NCBI RefSeq assembly: GCF_900107135.1
Contig: NZ_FNOV01000002.1
Span: 496,001 to 560,000, forward strand
DNA length: 64,000 bases
Source: Hymenobacter psychrophilus
Lineage (GTDB): Bacteria; Bacteroidota; Bacteroidia; Cytophagales; Hymenobacteraceae
Direction: 5' to 3'
The notes below the pieces were generated by a model that saw only the letters and a list, made by a program, of their open reading frames with translations, had not been told where the DNA came from and did not search any database. Below, in pieces: positions 34,881-44,015 of the stretch. A program made the position numbers and the translations under genes. Numbering within the stretch: position 1 is the first letter of the stretch; each line of letters starts with the position of its first letter.

Positions 34881-35537
34881 ATGACTTTCCCGCAATTCTC
34901 TCAAAAGCATATTTTTCGCGGTTCTTCGCTGCTGCTGCTGCGCCAGCACGGCCTGTACGTGAGCCAGCGCCGCCGCAACGGCACGCCGTGGCTGGAAACC
35001 GAGATTCCGTACGAGGAGCTGCTGCCGGTGGGGCTGGAGTTTGAGGCCCCGGCTCCGGTGCGGCTGCCGCCTTCCTGGCTGTGGCTGCTGGTCTGGTTCG
35101 GGTTTCAGGGCGTAAGCCGGTTGGTTACCGATAAGGCCGGCGCGCCCGTACCGCCCGAAATGTGGGCCGCCGGCCTGGGCTTTGTACTGGGCCTGGTCGG
35201 GCTGTGGCTGGCACGCCGCTACTTCGGCCGCACGGCCACGCTGGCCACCAACCGCATCCGCCTGAGCCTGCACGATAGGCCCGGCCAACGCGCCGCCCTC
35301 GACACCTTCACTGAGGCGCTACGCCTGCGCGCCCACGCCTACCTGCGCCAGGAATACGCCCAGGTCAATCCGTTGGGGCCCATTGAACTGCAGCTCCACC
35401 GTCTGCATTGGCTCCACAACCTCGATGTGCTGAGTGAGCCCGAGCTGCGCATTCTCAGCACCCGCCTCACCGGCCGCCCCTCCCTGGAGCCCCTCAAACT
35501 CATGGGCATGGACCTGGAAACGCCCTATCTGAATTAA
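34881..35537 (+). CDS. Hypothetical membrane protein, first of a paralogous pair
   Basis: A 218-residue protein. An N-terminal soluble part ends in the phrase TEIPYEELLPVGLEF, two hydrophobic segments follow (SWLWLLVWFGFQGVSRL and AGLGFVLGLVGLWLARR), then a helical C-terminal domain. The next gene has the same plan and the same IPYEQLLPV phrase, so the two arose by duplication. The PH-like opening and two-helix hairpin suggest a membrane-anchored sensor or scaffold, but I recognise no family. Confidence 0.7.
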   Translation: MTFPQFSQKHIFRGSSLLLLRQHGLYVSQRRRNGTPWLETEIPYEELLPVGLEFEAPAPVRLPPSWLWLLVWFGFQGVSRLVTDKAGAPVPPEMWAAGLGFVLGLVGLWLARRYFGRTATLATNRIRLSLHDRPGQRAALDTFTEALRLRAHAYLRQEYAQVNPLGPIELQLHRLHWLHNLDVLSEPELRILSTRLTGRPSLEPLKLMGMDLETPYLN

Positions 35538-35554
35538 CCCGCCCTTCTTGCGCG

Positions 35555-36139
35555 ATGGAACTCTACCAGCAGCACCCGATTCGAGGTTACACGCGCCTGA
35601 CTACTACCGCCGACGGGCTGCTGGTTGACCAGCAGGGACTTTTCCGGCAACTGCGGCTGGAAATTCCGTACGAGCAGCTGCTGCCCGTACGTACGGCCGC
35701 TGAAACCTCGTTTCCAATTTACCTGACCTTCTTCGCGGGGGCGCTCCTGATCAGCTACTTTGCGCAGTGGGCCGAAAACCCATTGCCGGCCTGGTCCGAG
35801 CAGGTCGGTATGTCGTTGCTGGGCCTGCTGGTGTTGGGGCTCTGCTATTTCACGTATACCCGGTGGCGCTGGACCATTACCTTCACCACAGGCGCCGGCA
35901 GCATCATGCTGGGCAACCGCGACTCCGAGCGGGCAACGATTGAGGAGTTTGCAGTAGCCGTGCGCAATCATACCAAGGACTACCTGTGGACCCGCTACGC
36001 CCGGTTCAACTCCTATCTGCCCCTCCAACAGCAGCTCGAAGCCTACGCGACCCTATACGAGCAGAAGGTTATTACGCACGAGCAGCTGCTGGACCTGCAG
36101 CAACAAGCTAACCGGCCCGGTTCAGCAGGTTTTCGCTGA
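35555..36139 (+). CDS. Hypothetical membrane protein, second of a paralogous pair
   Basis: A 194-residue protein with the N-terminal block RQLRLEIPYEQLLPVRTAAE. Two hydrophobic segments (PIYLTFFAGALLISYF and MSLLGLLVLGLCYFTY) precede a helical tail (YDQ-like LEAYATLYEQKVITHEQLLD). It starts 17 bases after its paralogue, so both are probably co-transcribed. Function unknown. Confidence 0.7.
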   Translation: MELYQQHPIRGYTRLTTTADGLLVDQQGLFRQLRLEIPYEQLLPVRTAAETSFPIYLTFFAGALLISYFAQWAENPLPAWSEQVGMSLLGLLVLGLCYFTYTRWRWTITFTTGAGSIMLGNRDSERATIEEFAVAVRNHTKDYLWTRYARFNSYLPLQQQLEAYATLYEQKVITHEQLLDLQQQANRPGSAGFR

Positions 36140-36155
36140 ACCGGCTGCCCCAGAC

Positions 36156-36204
36156 GCGAAACGGCCGGCCACTGGAAGCATCATCCAGTGGCCGGCCGTT
36201 TCGC
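36156..36204. terminator. Bidirectional hairpin between the paralogue pair and pgk
   Basis: A perfect 20-bp stem, GCGAAACGGCCGGCCACTGG (36156-36175) with 36185-36204, and a 9-base loop. It sits between convergent genes, with a short T-rich tail on the plus strand. Confidence 0.8.
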
Positions 36205-36215
36205 TTGTTCCTGTC

Positions 36216-37415
36216 TTATGCCTGCTCCGCTTCCAGCGCCGCGACGCCGGGCAGTTCTTTGCCTTCCATGTACTCGAGCAGCGCGCCACCACCGGTGCTG
36301 ATGTAGCTTACCTGATCGGCGAAACCAAGCTGGTTGACGGCCGCCGCCGAGTCGCCGCCGCCGATGAGGCTGAAAGCGCCCGACTCGCGGGTGGCGTCGG
36401 CAATGGCTTGGGCTACGGCCGTGGTGCCTTTGGCGAAAGTGGGCAGCTCGAACACGCCCATCGGGCCGTTCCAGAGGATGGTTTTGGAGTTGCGCACCAC
36501 CTCGGTGAAGGCCTTGATGGAATCGGGGCCAAGGTCGAGGCCGAGCCAGCCATCCGGAATCTGGTCGTTGGCCGCTACTTTGGTTTCGGCGTCGTTGGCG
36601 AATTTATCGGCAATGAGGCTGTCGGTGGGCAGCAGCAGGTTGACACCTTTGGCCTTGGCCTTTTCGATGAGCTCCAGAGCCAGGGGCATCTTGTCTTCTT
36701 CGAGCAGCGAACTGCCGATGCTACCGCCCTGCGCTTTGGCAAACGTGTAGGCCATGCCGCCGCCGATGAGCAGGTTGTCCACTTTGTCGAGCAGTTTCTC
36801 GATGATGAGGATCTTGTCGGAGATTTTGGCCCCGCCCATGATGGCCGTGAAGGGGCGCTCGGCCTGCTCCAGCACCTTTTTGGCGTTGTCCAGCTCGCTC
36901 AGCAGCAGATAGCCGCCCACGCGGTCGGCGGGCACGAAGCTTTCGGCCATAACGGCCGTGGAGGCGTGGCGGCGGTGGGCCGTACCGAAAGCATCGTTCA
37001 CGTACACGTCGCCCAGCTTGGCCAGCTTGGCCGCGAAATCGGCGTCGCCTTTTTCTTCCTCCTTATAAAAGCGCACGTTTTCAACCAGCAGCACCTGGCC
37101 AGGCTGCAGGTTTTTGGCTTGCTCTTCGGCCTGCAGGGCATCCTCAGCAAACTGCACCTGCTGGCCGTACTCCTGGCTCAGGCGGCTTACGATGTGCTTA
37201 AGCGAAAACTTGTCTTCGGGGCCGCCTTTGGGCCGGCCCAGGTGCGAGAGCAGCACTACGGAGCCGCCATCGGCCAGAATCTTTTTGATAGTCGGCGTGG
37301 CCGCCCGGATGCGGGTGTCGTCGGTGATGGCGAAGTCTTTGTCGAGCGGCACGTTGAAATCAACGCGCACCACGGCCCGCTTGCCGGCGAAGTTGTATTG
37401 ATCGAGGGTTTTCAT
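36216..37415 (-). CDS. pgk: Phosphoglycerate kinase
   Basis: A 399-residue glycolytic enzyme that makes ATP from 1,3-bisphosphoglycerate. The ATG at 37415 starts [20 protein letters not shown] with the VRVDFNVPL substrate motif. Further landmarks are [24 protein letters not shown], the hinge and nucleotide part ([10 protein letters not shown]), [12 protein letters not shown], and the terminal [12 protein letters not shown]. The longer frame upstream lies in repeat DNA and is not coding. It is divergent to ddl, separated by a long inverted repeat. Confidence 0.96.
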   Translation of the reverse strand: MKTLDQYNFAGKRAVVRVDFNVPLDKDFAITDDTRIRAATPTIKKILADGGSVVLLSHLGRPKGGPEDKFSLKHIVSRLSQEYGQQVQFAEDALQAEEQAKNLQPGQVLLVENVRFYKEEEKGDADFAAKLAKLGDVYVNDAFGTAHRRHASTAVMAESFVPADRVGGYLLLSELDNAKKVLEQAERPFTAIMGGAKISDKILIIEKLLDKVDNLLIGGGMAYTFAKAQGGSIGSSLLEEDKMPLALELIEKAKAKGVNLLLPTDSLIADKFANDAETKVAANDQIPDGWLGLDLGPDSIKAFTEVVRNSKTILWNGPMGVFELPTFAKGTTAVAQAIADATRESGAFSLIGGGDSAAAVNQLGFADQVSYISTGGGALLEYMEGKELPGVAALEAEQA

Positions 37416-37466
37416 GGAATGGGAATAGGGTTGGCTTGGGGCGAAGGTAAGGCTTTGGGGGATGAA

Positions 37467-37618
37467 GGGCTGGGGTGACGGGGTGGGGAGATTGTCATTC
37501 TGAGCGGAGCGAAGAATCTCGCGTGCCAAAGTAATTCCCAATGATAGGGGTTAGCACTGCAAGCGAGATTCTTCGCTCCGCTCAGAATGACAACCTCCCC
37601 ACCCCGTCACCCCAGCCC
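37467..37618. repeat. 56-bp near-perfect inverted repeat, extended family A copy 5
   Basis: 37467-37522 and 37563-37618 are inverted with 55 of 56 bases matching; the loop is 40 bases. The inner 33 bases are the dispersed family A arm (GTCATTCTGAGCGGAGCGAA); the outer 23 bases (GGGCTGGGGTGACGGGGTGG and on) are not seen in the other copies. It fills the pgk-ddl divergent promoter region. Confidence 0.9.
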
Positions 37619-37671
37619 TCCTCACCCCATTACCTCCCTCCAATCACCCAAACCCGTACCTTTACCCTCGT

Positions 37672-40440
37672 ATGAAAATAGGCATCTTCTTTGGCGGCCC
37701 GTCGCGGGAGCGGGAAATCAGTTTTGCGGGCGGCCGCACAGTGTACGACAACCTCGACAAGGCCCTGTTTGAGGCCGTGCCGGTGTTTGTCGACAGCAGC
37801 GGCAACTTCATCCTGCTCAACTGGGAGTTCATTTACAAGGGCACCATCCGCGACTTCTACCCGCCCGTTTCGGCGCTGCCGGCCAGCAGCGTACCGGTGC
37901 AGCTCTACTTCGAGAGCCTGGGTGAACTAAGTGCCGCCGAGCAGGACGCCATCATTGCCGAAGTGGGCCGCCGCGTGGAACCGCGCGAGCTAAGCCAGCT
38001 CATCGACTTCGCGTTCCTGGCCCTGCACGGGCCAGGCGGCGAAGACGGGGCCATCCAGGGCCTGTTGGAGTGGTACGGCATTCCATATTCGGGCTCCGGC
38101 ATTCTGCCCTCGGCGTTCGGTATTGATAAGGTTGCCCAGAAGAAGCTACTCAAGGCTTTGGGCCAGCCCACCCCCGATTTTCGGCTGATTACGGCCAAAG
38201 AATGGGATGCTGCCGACCCGCAGGCCACGCTGGATTACCTGGTGCGCGAGCTGGGTTTGCCGCTGGTGTTCAAGGCTCCGCGCCAGGGCAGCAGCATCGG
38301 TATCAGCATTCTGCGCGAAGCCGACGTGGCCCAGTTCGCCGCGGCCATCGAGCGCAGCCTGTTCCGCAAAACCGTAACCCAGGCCGAGTGGCAGGGCCTG
38401 AGCGACGCCCAGAAAATCAGCTGGCTCCAGCGCCTCGTCGATATCCGCGACGGTATTGGCCTGCCCGTTGTTTTAGCTGATAGCGTGGAGCTGTTAGCTG
38501 ACAGCTCCACGCTGAACGAAGCTAACAGCCAACAGCTAGCAGCTAATAGCTCAAGCATACTCTATCGGCCTGACGAGCTGTTGCATGCGCTGAATGAGCG
38601 GCTGGAAACGGCCGAAAGCGTGCTGCTGACAAGCGTGGAGGGCGAAATGCAGGTGTTGGTGGAAAGCTTCGTGCAGGGACGCGAGTTCTCGTGCATCGTG
38701 GTGGAAGACTCCAACGGCCAGCCGCTGGCGTTGCCGCCCACCGAGATTGTGAAGGGCGACGAGATGTTCGACTACCGCTCGAAGTACCTGCCCGGCCTGG
38801 CTCGTAAAATCACGCCCATTGCCCTGCCCGAGGCCGATATTCAGGCCATCCGCGACGCCTGCGAAACCATGTTCCGCACCTTCGGCTTCCAGGTATATGC
38901 CCGCCTCGATGGCTTTATTCAGGCCGACGGCACCCTTTTCCTTAACGACCCGAACACGACGTCGGGCATGTTACCGGCTTCGTTTTTCTTCCATCAGGCG
39001 GCCGAAATCGGGCTCAACCCCAGCCAGTTCCTGACTTACCTGATTCGTACCTCGCTGGCGGCGCGGCGGCGCGGCGGGCTAGGGCCGGTGAAGCTGGCGG
39101 CCCTGCTGGCCCGCCTCGATGCGGCCGTGGCCGCGCGGGCCGCGGGCGAGCAACAACGCATTCGGGTGGCCGTGATTATGGGCGGCTACTCCTCCGAGCG
39201 GCACATTTCGGTGGAAAGCGGGCGTAACATCTACGAGAAGCTCAGCTCCAGCATCAAGTATGAGCCGGTGCCGGTGTTCCTGACCGGCAGCAGCGCCGAA
39301 TTCCGCCTCTATGTACTGCCCATCAACGTGATGCTCAAGGACAACGCCGACGACATCCGCGAGAAAATTGAGCACCACGAGGCCGGCCACGAAACCCACC
39401 CGGTTCTGGCGCGCATCCGCCGCGAGGCCGAGGGTATTACCAGCACCTACGCCGGCCCCGCCGCCACCCAGCCCCGCCGGGTAACGTTCGAGGAGCTGGC
39501 CGCCATGGTAGACGAGGTGTTTATTGCCCTGCACGGCCGCCCCGGCGAAGACGGGGCCCTGCAAGCGCAGCTGGAGCAGTTCGGGCTGCCCTACAACGGC
39601 TCGGGCGTGGCCAGCAGCCAGGTCACCATCAACAAGTTCGATACCAACCGCCGCCTGCGCGAAGCCGGCCTGCGGGTGGCCGGGCACCGCATGGCCGCCC
39701 GCCAAGAGTGGGCCGCCGACGCCGAAAGCTTCTTCCGCGGCCTCGAAACCCAGTTTCCCTACCCCTTCATCGCCAAGCCCGCCGACGACGGCTGCTCTTC
39801 AGCGGTGAAGAAAATCAAAAACCGCGCGGAGCTGGAAGCCTTCACCCGCCTCATCTTCCGCGACCAGGAAGATTTGCTGCCCGCCGAGGCCACCACGCTT
39901 AGTTTGGGCTTCAAGGAGGAATTCCCGCGCAAGGAGGCCTTTTTGGTGGAGACGCTGATTGACCGCGACGGCGCCGCGCATTTTCTGGAAGTAACCGGCG
40001 GCCTGCTTACCCACTGGGGCCCCGGTGGCGAGCTGGAAATCGAGGTGTTTGAGGCCTCCGAGGCGCTGGCGACGGGCGAGGTGCTGAGCCTGGAGGAGAA
40101 GTTTCTGGCCGGCGAAGGCCAGAACATTACCCCGGCCCGCTACGCCCCGGAGGCCGCCGAGCGGCAGCGCATTTCGGAGGAAGTGAAGCGGGAACTGCGC
40201 CGGGTGGCCGAAATCCTGCATATCCAGGGCTATGCCCGCATCGACGCCTTCGTGCGGGTGCGCGCCAACGGGGCGGTGGAGGTGCTCATCATTGAGGTAA
40301 ACTCGCTGCCCGGCATGACGCCGGCCACCTGCATCTTCCACCAGACGGCGCTGGCCGGCTACACGCCCTACCAGTTCATCGACCAGATTCTGGAGTTCGG
40401 CAAGCAGCGCACCCAGCAGCAGGCCGTGCGCACGATGTAG
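37672..40440 (+). CDS. ddl: Tandem-fused D-alanine-D-alanine ligase
   Basis: A 922-residue protein with two complete ATP-grasp ligases in tandem. The first half opens MKIGIFFGGPSREREISFAG and has LHGPGGEDGAIQGLLEWYGI, KAPRQGSSIGIS, FSCIVVEDS and the metal site FLNDPNTTSGMLPASFFF. The second starts near residue 498 (VAVIMGGYSSERHISVESG) with LHGRPGEDGALQAQLEQFGL, AKPADDGCSSAV and IIEVNSLPGMTPATCIF. It makes the D-Ala-D-Ala dipeptide of peptidoglycan. Such fusions are known in Bacteroidota. The segment at about residues 267 to 294 is coded by an inserted dispersed repeat, and the stop codon lies in another repeat. Confidence 0.92.
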   Translation: MKIGIFFGGPSREREISFAGGRTVYDNLDKALFEAVPVFVDSSGNFILLNWEFIYKGTIRDFYPPVSALPASSVPVQLYFESLGELSAAEQDAIIAEVGRRVEPRELSQLIDFAFLALHGPGGEDGAIQGLLEWYGIPYSGSGILPSAFGIDKVAQKKLLKALGQPTPDFRLITAKEWDAADPQATLDYLVRELGLPLVFKAPRQGSSIGISILREADVAQFAAAIERSLFRKTVTQAEWQGLSDAQKISWLQRLVDIRDGIGLPVVLADSVELLADSSTLNEANSQQLAANSSSILYRPDELLHALNERLETAESVLLTSVEGEMQVLVESFVQGREFSCIVVEDSNGQPLALPPTEIVKGDEMFDYRSKYLPGLARKITPIALPEADIQAIRDACETMFRTFGFQVYARLDGFIQADGTLFLNDPNTTSGMLPASFFFHQAAEIGLNPSQFLTYLIRTSLAARRRGGLGPVKLAALLARLDAAVAARAAGEQQRIRVAVIMGGYSSERHISVESGRNIYEKLSSSIKYEPVPVFLTGSSAEFRLYVLPINVMLKDNADDIREKIEHHEAGHETHPVLARIRREAEGITSTYAGPAATQPRRVTFEELAAMVDEVFIALHGRPGEDGALQAQLEQFGLPYNGSGVASSQVTINKFDTNRRLREAGLRVAGHRMAARQEWAADAESFFRGLETQFPYPFIAKPADDGCSSAVKKIKNRAELEAFTRLIFRDQEDLLPAEATTLSLGFKEEFPRKEAFLVETLIDRDGAAHFLEVTGGLLTHWGPGGELEIEVFEASEALATGEVLSLEEKFLAGEGQNITPARYAPEAAERQRISEEVKRELRRVAEILHIQGYARIDAFVRVRANGAVEVLIIEVNSLPGMTPATCIFHQTALAGYTPYQFIDQILEFGKQRTQQQAVRTM
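38471..38552 (+). repeat. Dispersed family B repeat (AGCTGTTAGCT type) inside ddl
   Basis: 82 bases built of AGCT-NNN-AGCT units, including a 13-bp stem (AGCGTGGAGCTGT with its complement) and CAACAGCTAGCAGCTAATAG. It is in frame with ddl and codes LADSVELLADSSTLNEANSQ and following residues. Similar sequence occurs between genes at 41394, 48806, 49497 and 49744. Confidence 0.82.
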
Positions 40441-40522
40441 GGGCAGGGCTTGCCCCCGCCCGCAGCTGAACGGACTCGTTGAATCGGCGCGAATGGTGAG
40501 CGGGGGCAAGCCCCGCCCCTAC
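40437..40522. repeat. Palindrome family C at the ddl 3' end
   Basis: Arms 40437-40459 (GTAGGGGCAGGGCTTGCCCC plus CGC) and 40500-40522 are inverted with one mismatch; the spacer is 40 bases. The ddl stop TAG (40438-40440) lies inside the left arm. Confidence 0.88.
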
Positions 40523-40610
40523 GTCAGGCGGTTTTGGCCTGGCACCGCGCCAATATCCTAACTTTGCCCTTCTGGCTCTCAGCTTCCAACTCCTAGCTTC
40601 TCCCAACTAA

Positions 40611-41396
40611 ATGTCTTTTCTCCGCTCCGATACGCCGGCCGATTTGCTCAAGCACCTGCTCCTGATTCTGGTGCTTGTAGGGGCGCTGGGGTTCGGCTTT
40701 TTCTTCGTGTATCTGCCCATCACCACCAACCACGGCGAAACGATTGTGGTGCCCAAGGTAACGGGCATGAACCAGGCCGACCTGGAGGATTACCTCGACG
40801 AGCGGGACCTGGATTTTCTGGTCGATGACAGCACCTATAACGCCGGAATAAAGCCCGGCACGGTACTGCAGCAGGAGCCCAAAGCGGGCGAGCAGGTGAA
40901 GCAGGGCCGCAAGCTTTACGTAACGGTGTCAATGAAAAATCCGCCCGTTATCAAGATGCCCAAGCTCACCGACGGCTCGGTGAAAAATGCTCAGATGATT
41001 CTCAAAAGCTACGATCTGATAGTCGGCCAACTCAAGTTTGTGCCCAACATTCAGAAGGACGCCGTGCTGCGGCAGTCGGTGAACGGCAAGGAAATAGCGG
41101 CCGGCGACCCCATCACTAAGGGCACCCGCGTAGACCTGGAAGTGGGCGACGGGCTGGGCAACCAGGAGTTTCCGGTGCCCAACCTCGTAAATATGCCCGC
41201 CGACGAGGCCACCACCCTGCTCGTGGGCCAGGGCCTGCAGGTGGGCGAAATCTTCTACGAACCCGCCCGCAACGGCGAAACCGACGGCACCATCACCAAG
41301 CAGCGCCCCGTACCTGGCGCCGGCAGCACCATCCGCATGGGCCAGCTCGTAGATCTGTGGGTGGCCGGCTCGGGCCCGCTGAAGGGGGTAGAGTAG
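40611..41396 (+). CDS. PASTA-domain membrane protein
   Basis: A 261-residue protein with one N-terminal transmembrane helix (HLLLILVLVGALGFGFFFVY). Three extracytoplasmic PASTA repeats follow: TIVVPKVTGMNQADLEDYLD near residue 44, VIKMPKLTDGSVKNAQMILK near 110 and FPVPNLVNMPADEATTLLVG near 185. PASTA domains bind uncross-linked peptidoglycan; here no kinase domain is attached. Its location after ddl fits a cell-wall role. The stop codon TAG is the first triplet of a family B repeat. Confidence 0.9.
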   Translation: MSFLRSDTPADLLKHLLLILVLVGALGFGFFFVYLPITTNHGETIVVPKVTGMNQADLEDYLDERDLDFLVDDSTYNAGIKPGTVLQQEPKAGEQVKQGRKLYVTVSMKNPPVIKMPKLTDGSVKNAQMILKSYDLIVGQLKFVPNIQKDAVLRQSVNGKEIAAGDPITKGTRVDLEVGDGLGNQEFPVPNLVNMPADEATTLLVGQGLQVGEIFYEPARNGETDGTITKQRPVPGAGSTIRMGQLVDLWVAGSGPLKGVE

Positions 41397-41491
41397 CTGT
41401 TAGCTGTTAGCTGTTAGCTGAATGAACGAAAGCTAATAGCTGTCAGCTAACAACTAATAGCTTTCATTCATTCAGCTGTCAGCGAATAGCT
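41394..41491. repeat. Dispersed family B repeat after the PASTA gene
   Basis: TAGCTGTTAGCTGTTAGCTG is followed by partly complementary AGCTAATAGCTGTCAGCTAA and AACAACTAATAGCTTTCATT, forming imperfect hairpins. Its first triplet is the stop codon of the PASTA gene. Confidence 0.82.
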
Positions 41492-41608
41492 CAGAAAAGC
41501 AAGGTTCGTTGCACGCCAGCGGGCCTTGCTGCGTTTATACGCGTATGTGCTGGCGCGACGCGTTACGAAACATACTTCGCCCCGAAACCTGCCTTTACTT
41601 TTTTACTT

Positions 41609-43483
41609 ATGAACTACCGCTACTGCTATCTGCTGGCCTCGTTGCTACTACTGATTCCCGCCCTAAGCCGAGCCCAGCAAGTCCGGCCGCTGGGCTCGGA
41701 GCCGGCGCACGCACTGGTGGGCGACGCCGGCGCGGCCCAGCGGGCGGTGGTGCTGCCGCTGCCGTTTTTCGATGACTTTGCGCGCCAGCCCGAGGGCCGG
41801 CCCGATGCCCAGCGCTGGGAACCAACGGGCGGCGCACTGGTGAACAACCGCTATCCGCGCCGGCCCATTTCGCGCAACGTGGCCACCCTCGATGGCCTCG
41901 ATGGCCTCGGCCGGCCCCGCGGCGCCATCGGCCGGGTGGGCGACGCCGACTCGCTGACCTCGCAACCCATCGACCTGAGTGGCCTGCAGCCTACCGACAA
42001 GGTGTATCTGAGCTTCTTCTGGCAGGCGGGCACCCGGCGCGGCCGGCCCGAATCCAGCGGCACCCGGCCCATCGCGCTCTACGTCGAGTTCAAGCGCGAA
42101 GGCCAGGGCGGCACCTGGGATGAGGTGTGGCGGCTCAATAGTCCGGGTGATACGACCAACTTTCGCTTTAAGGCCCTGCCCATCGATCAGGCTGCTTACC
42201 TGCACGGCGCCTTTCAGTTCCGGATTCGTACCAGCGGCTACCTCTACAACGCCCGCGACGCCTGGAGCGTGGATTACGTGCGCCTAGACCGTAACCGCTC
42301 GGCCACCGACTCGACCTTCCGCGACATTGCTACCAGCCGGGCCCTACCCAGCGCCCTGCGCCGCTACACGGCTATGCCGGTAAACCAGTTCAATGCCAAC
42401 GTCACCAGCGAGCTGGCCACAACGCGCACGCCTACCACGGCCAACAACCTCGACGGCGGCCCCGCTCCCACGCCCATTACCTGGTTGGGCCTGCTCGATG
42501 TGCTGCCTGATAACATCACCTCGCGCTTTCTGCGGGGCAACGCTTCGCTCGATGCCCAGGCCCGGCAGTACCCGATAGCCGGCGAAGCCAGCGTGCCCGC
42601 CGTGCCGCTTACACCCGCCCCCAAGCAGCTGCGGCAGCGGGTGGTGCTCATCACCAACGAAACCGACCCGCGCACGCTCGCCAACGACACCATTAGCCGC
42701 CGCACCGACCTGAGCGACTACTTCGCTTACGACGACGGCACGGCCGAGGCCTCGCTGAGCCTGGCCCCGGCCTCTACCGGTCCGCCCAGCTACTACGCCC
42801 TGCGCTTCGACCTCAACCAGCCCGACCAAGTGCGGGGTCTGCGTTTGTATCCGGTGCTGGCTACTGCTGCCGGGCGCACGCTCACGGCCGCCATCTGGGA
42901 CGTTGCGGAGGGCAGCAGCCAACCCACAGCCCAGCCCAAGGCCACCAAAACCTTTACTGTGCCCCTCACGCTGCCAGCGGGCCAGCCCTACGTAGACGTG
43001 GTGTTTGATACGCCAGTGAAGGTGAGCAGCAACTTTTTTGCCGGTTACGGCCAAGCCCCTACCACGCAGTTCGTGGAGTTTGGCTACGATTTGAACAATG
43101 CTTCACCAGCCGATTACCTGTATTTCGGCTCGCAGGGAGTCTGGCAGAAATTCAACCCCGCCACCAATTACAGCCCTGCGGGTGCCCTGATGTTGCGGCC
43201 GCTGATGGGCGGCGGCGTGATAACGGCCACGCCCACCGCCGACGTGGCTGCCCGCTACCGCCTCGCCCCCAACCCTGCCCCCAACGGCCGGGTGCGGGTA
43301 CCCGGCCCCTACCGCCACGCCACCGTGCTCGATGCCCTGGGCCGGGTGGTATGGGAGCAGCCCGTCGCCGAGGCTGGCCAGCCGGAGCTACAGCTACCAC
43401 TAGCCGCCGGCCTCTACTTTGTGCGCCTGCTGCTGCCTGATGGCCAGATCATCACGCAGCGGCTGGCGGTGGGTGGACAGTAG
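41609..43483 (+). CDS. Secreted protein with a type IX (T9SS) sorting domain
   Basis: A 624-residue exported protein. A signal peptide ends near ALSRAQQ (about residue 22 or 23). The large middle part begins LPLPFFDDFARQPEGRPDAQ and includes a jelly-roll-like stretch (VYLSFFWQAGTRRG). The last 80 residues are a type A C-terminal domain: YRLAPNPAPNGRVRVPGP, LDALGRVVWEQP and LAAGLYFVRLLL, which directs export through the type IX secretion machine to the cell surface. Function of the body is unknown; its place beside the PASTA gene suggests envelope work. Confidence 0.88.
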   Translation: MNYRYCYLLASLLLLIPALSRAQQVRPLGSEPAHALVGDAGAAQRAVVLPLPFFDDFARQPEGRPDAQRWEPTGGALVNNRYPRRPISRNVATLDGLDGLGRPRGAIGRVGDADSLTSQPIDLSGLQPTDKVYLSFFWQAGTRRGRPESSGTRPIALYVEFKREGQGGTWDEVWRLNSPGDTTNFRFKALPIDQAAYLHGAFQFRIRTSGYLYNARDAWSVDYVRLDRNRSATDSTFRDIATSRALPSALRRYTAMPVNQFNANVTSELATTRTPTTANNLDGGPAPTPITWLGLLDVLPDNITSRFLRGNASLDAQARQYPIAGEASVPAVPLTPAPKQLRQRVVLITNETDPRTLANDTISRRTDLSDYFAYDDGTAEASLSLAPASTGPPSYYALRFDLNQPDQVRGLRLYPVLATAAGRTLTAAIWDVAEGSSQPTAQPKATKTFTVPLTLPAGQPYVDVVFDTPVKVSSNFFAGYGQAPTTQFVEFGYDLNNASPADYLYFGSQGVWQKFNPATNYSPAGALMLRPLMGGGVITATPTADVAARYRLAPNPAPNGRVRVPGPYRHATVLDALGRVVWEQPVAEAGQPELQLPLAAGLYFVRLLLPDGQIITQRLAVGGQ

Positions 43484-43592
43484 GCCCACAATGCACTTGG
43501 CGCTTATTGTCTGGCTTTTTTGTTATTGTTGCGTTTGAAGCCCTACCACCTTCCTTTCCATGCGGGGCTTTTTCTGCTCTTTTTACTCTGCT

Positions 43593-43892
43593 ATGACCGA
43601 CATTACTGCCGTTGAACTTAAAGCCCGCTTAGTTCAAGGTACCGCCCCCGTTATCATTGATGTGCGCGAAACCTGGGAAAACGAAGAAAGCCACATTGCC
43701 GGTAGCCGCAATATTCCGTTAGGAGAGTTGCCCGGCAGAGTAGAGGAACTGGAAGAACTGCACGACCAGGAAGTAGTGGTGCATTGCAAGGGCGGCAGTC
43801 GCTCGGCCGTGGCCAAGGCCTTCTTGCAGCAGCAGGGTTTTACCCAGGTGCGCAATCTGATAGGCGGTTTTCAGGCCTACGAAAAGGCCTGA
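43593..43892 (+). CDS. Rhodanese-like domain protein
   Basis: A 99-residue single rhodanese domain. The active Cys is in VVVHCKGGSRSAVAKAF, and IIDVRETWENEESHIAGSRN is the typical first half. The internal ATG at 43593 (MTDITAVELKARL) is chosen because it starts the domain; an upstream ATG at 43560 would add 11 unrelated residues. Such proteins move sulfur or act as small phosphatase-like or persulfide carriers. Followed by a terminator. Confidence 0.88.
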   Translation: MTDITAVELKARLVQGTAPVIIDVRETWENEESHIAGSRNIPLGELPGRVEELEELHDQEVVVHCKGGSRSAVAKAFLQQQGFTQVRNLIGGFQAYEKA

Positions 43893-43919
43893 AGACGGCC
43901 TGACCTGCTTTAATAATTG

Positions 43920-43960
43920 ATTGACCAGGTGTCGCTTGAGGCATCTGGTCAATTCTTTTT
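43920..43960 (+). terminator. Terminator after the rhodanese gene
   Basis: A 9-bp stem, ATTGACCAG (43920-43928) with CTGGTCAAT (43945-43953), followed by TCTTTTT. Confidence 0.8.
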
Positions 43961-43965
43961 ACATA

Positions 43966-43983
43966 TTAATTGTGCACAATTAA
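43966..43983. promoter_or_regulatory. MarR/OhrR-type operator
   Basis: TTAATTGTGCACAATTAA is a perfect 18-bp palindrome 33 bases before the MarR-family start. It resembles the AATTGT-type half-sites of OhrR operators and probably mediates autorepression and control of ohr. Confidence 0.75.
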
Positions 43984-44015
43984 AACTTGTACAACACTTT
44001 CTCCGTTTAACTAAC

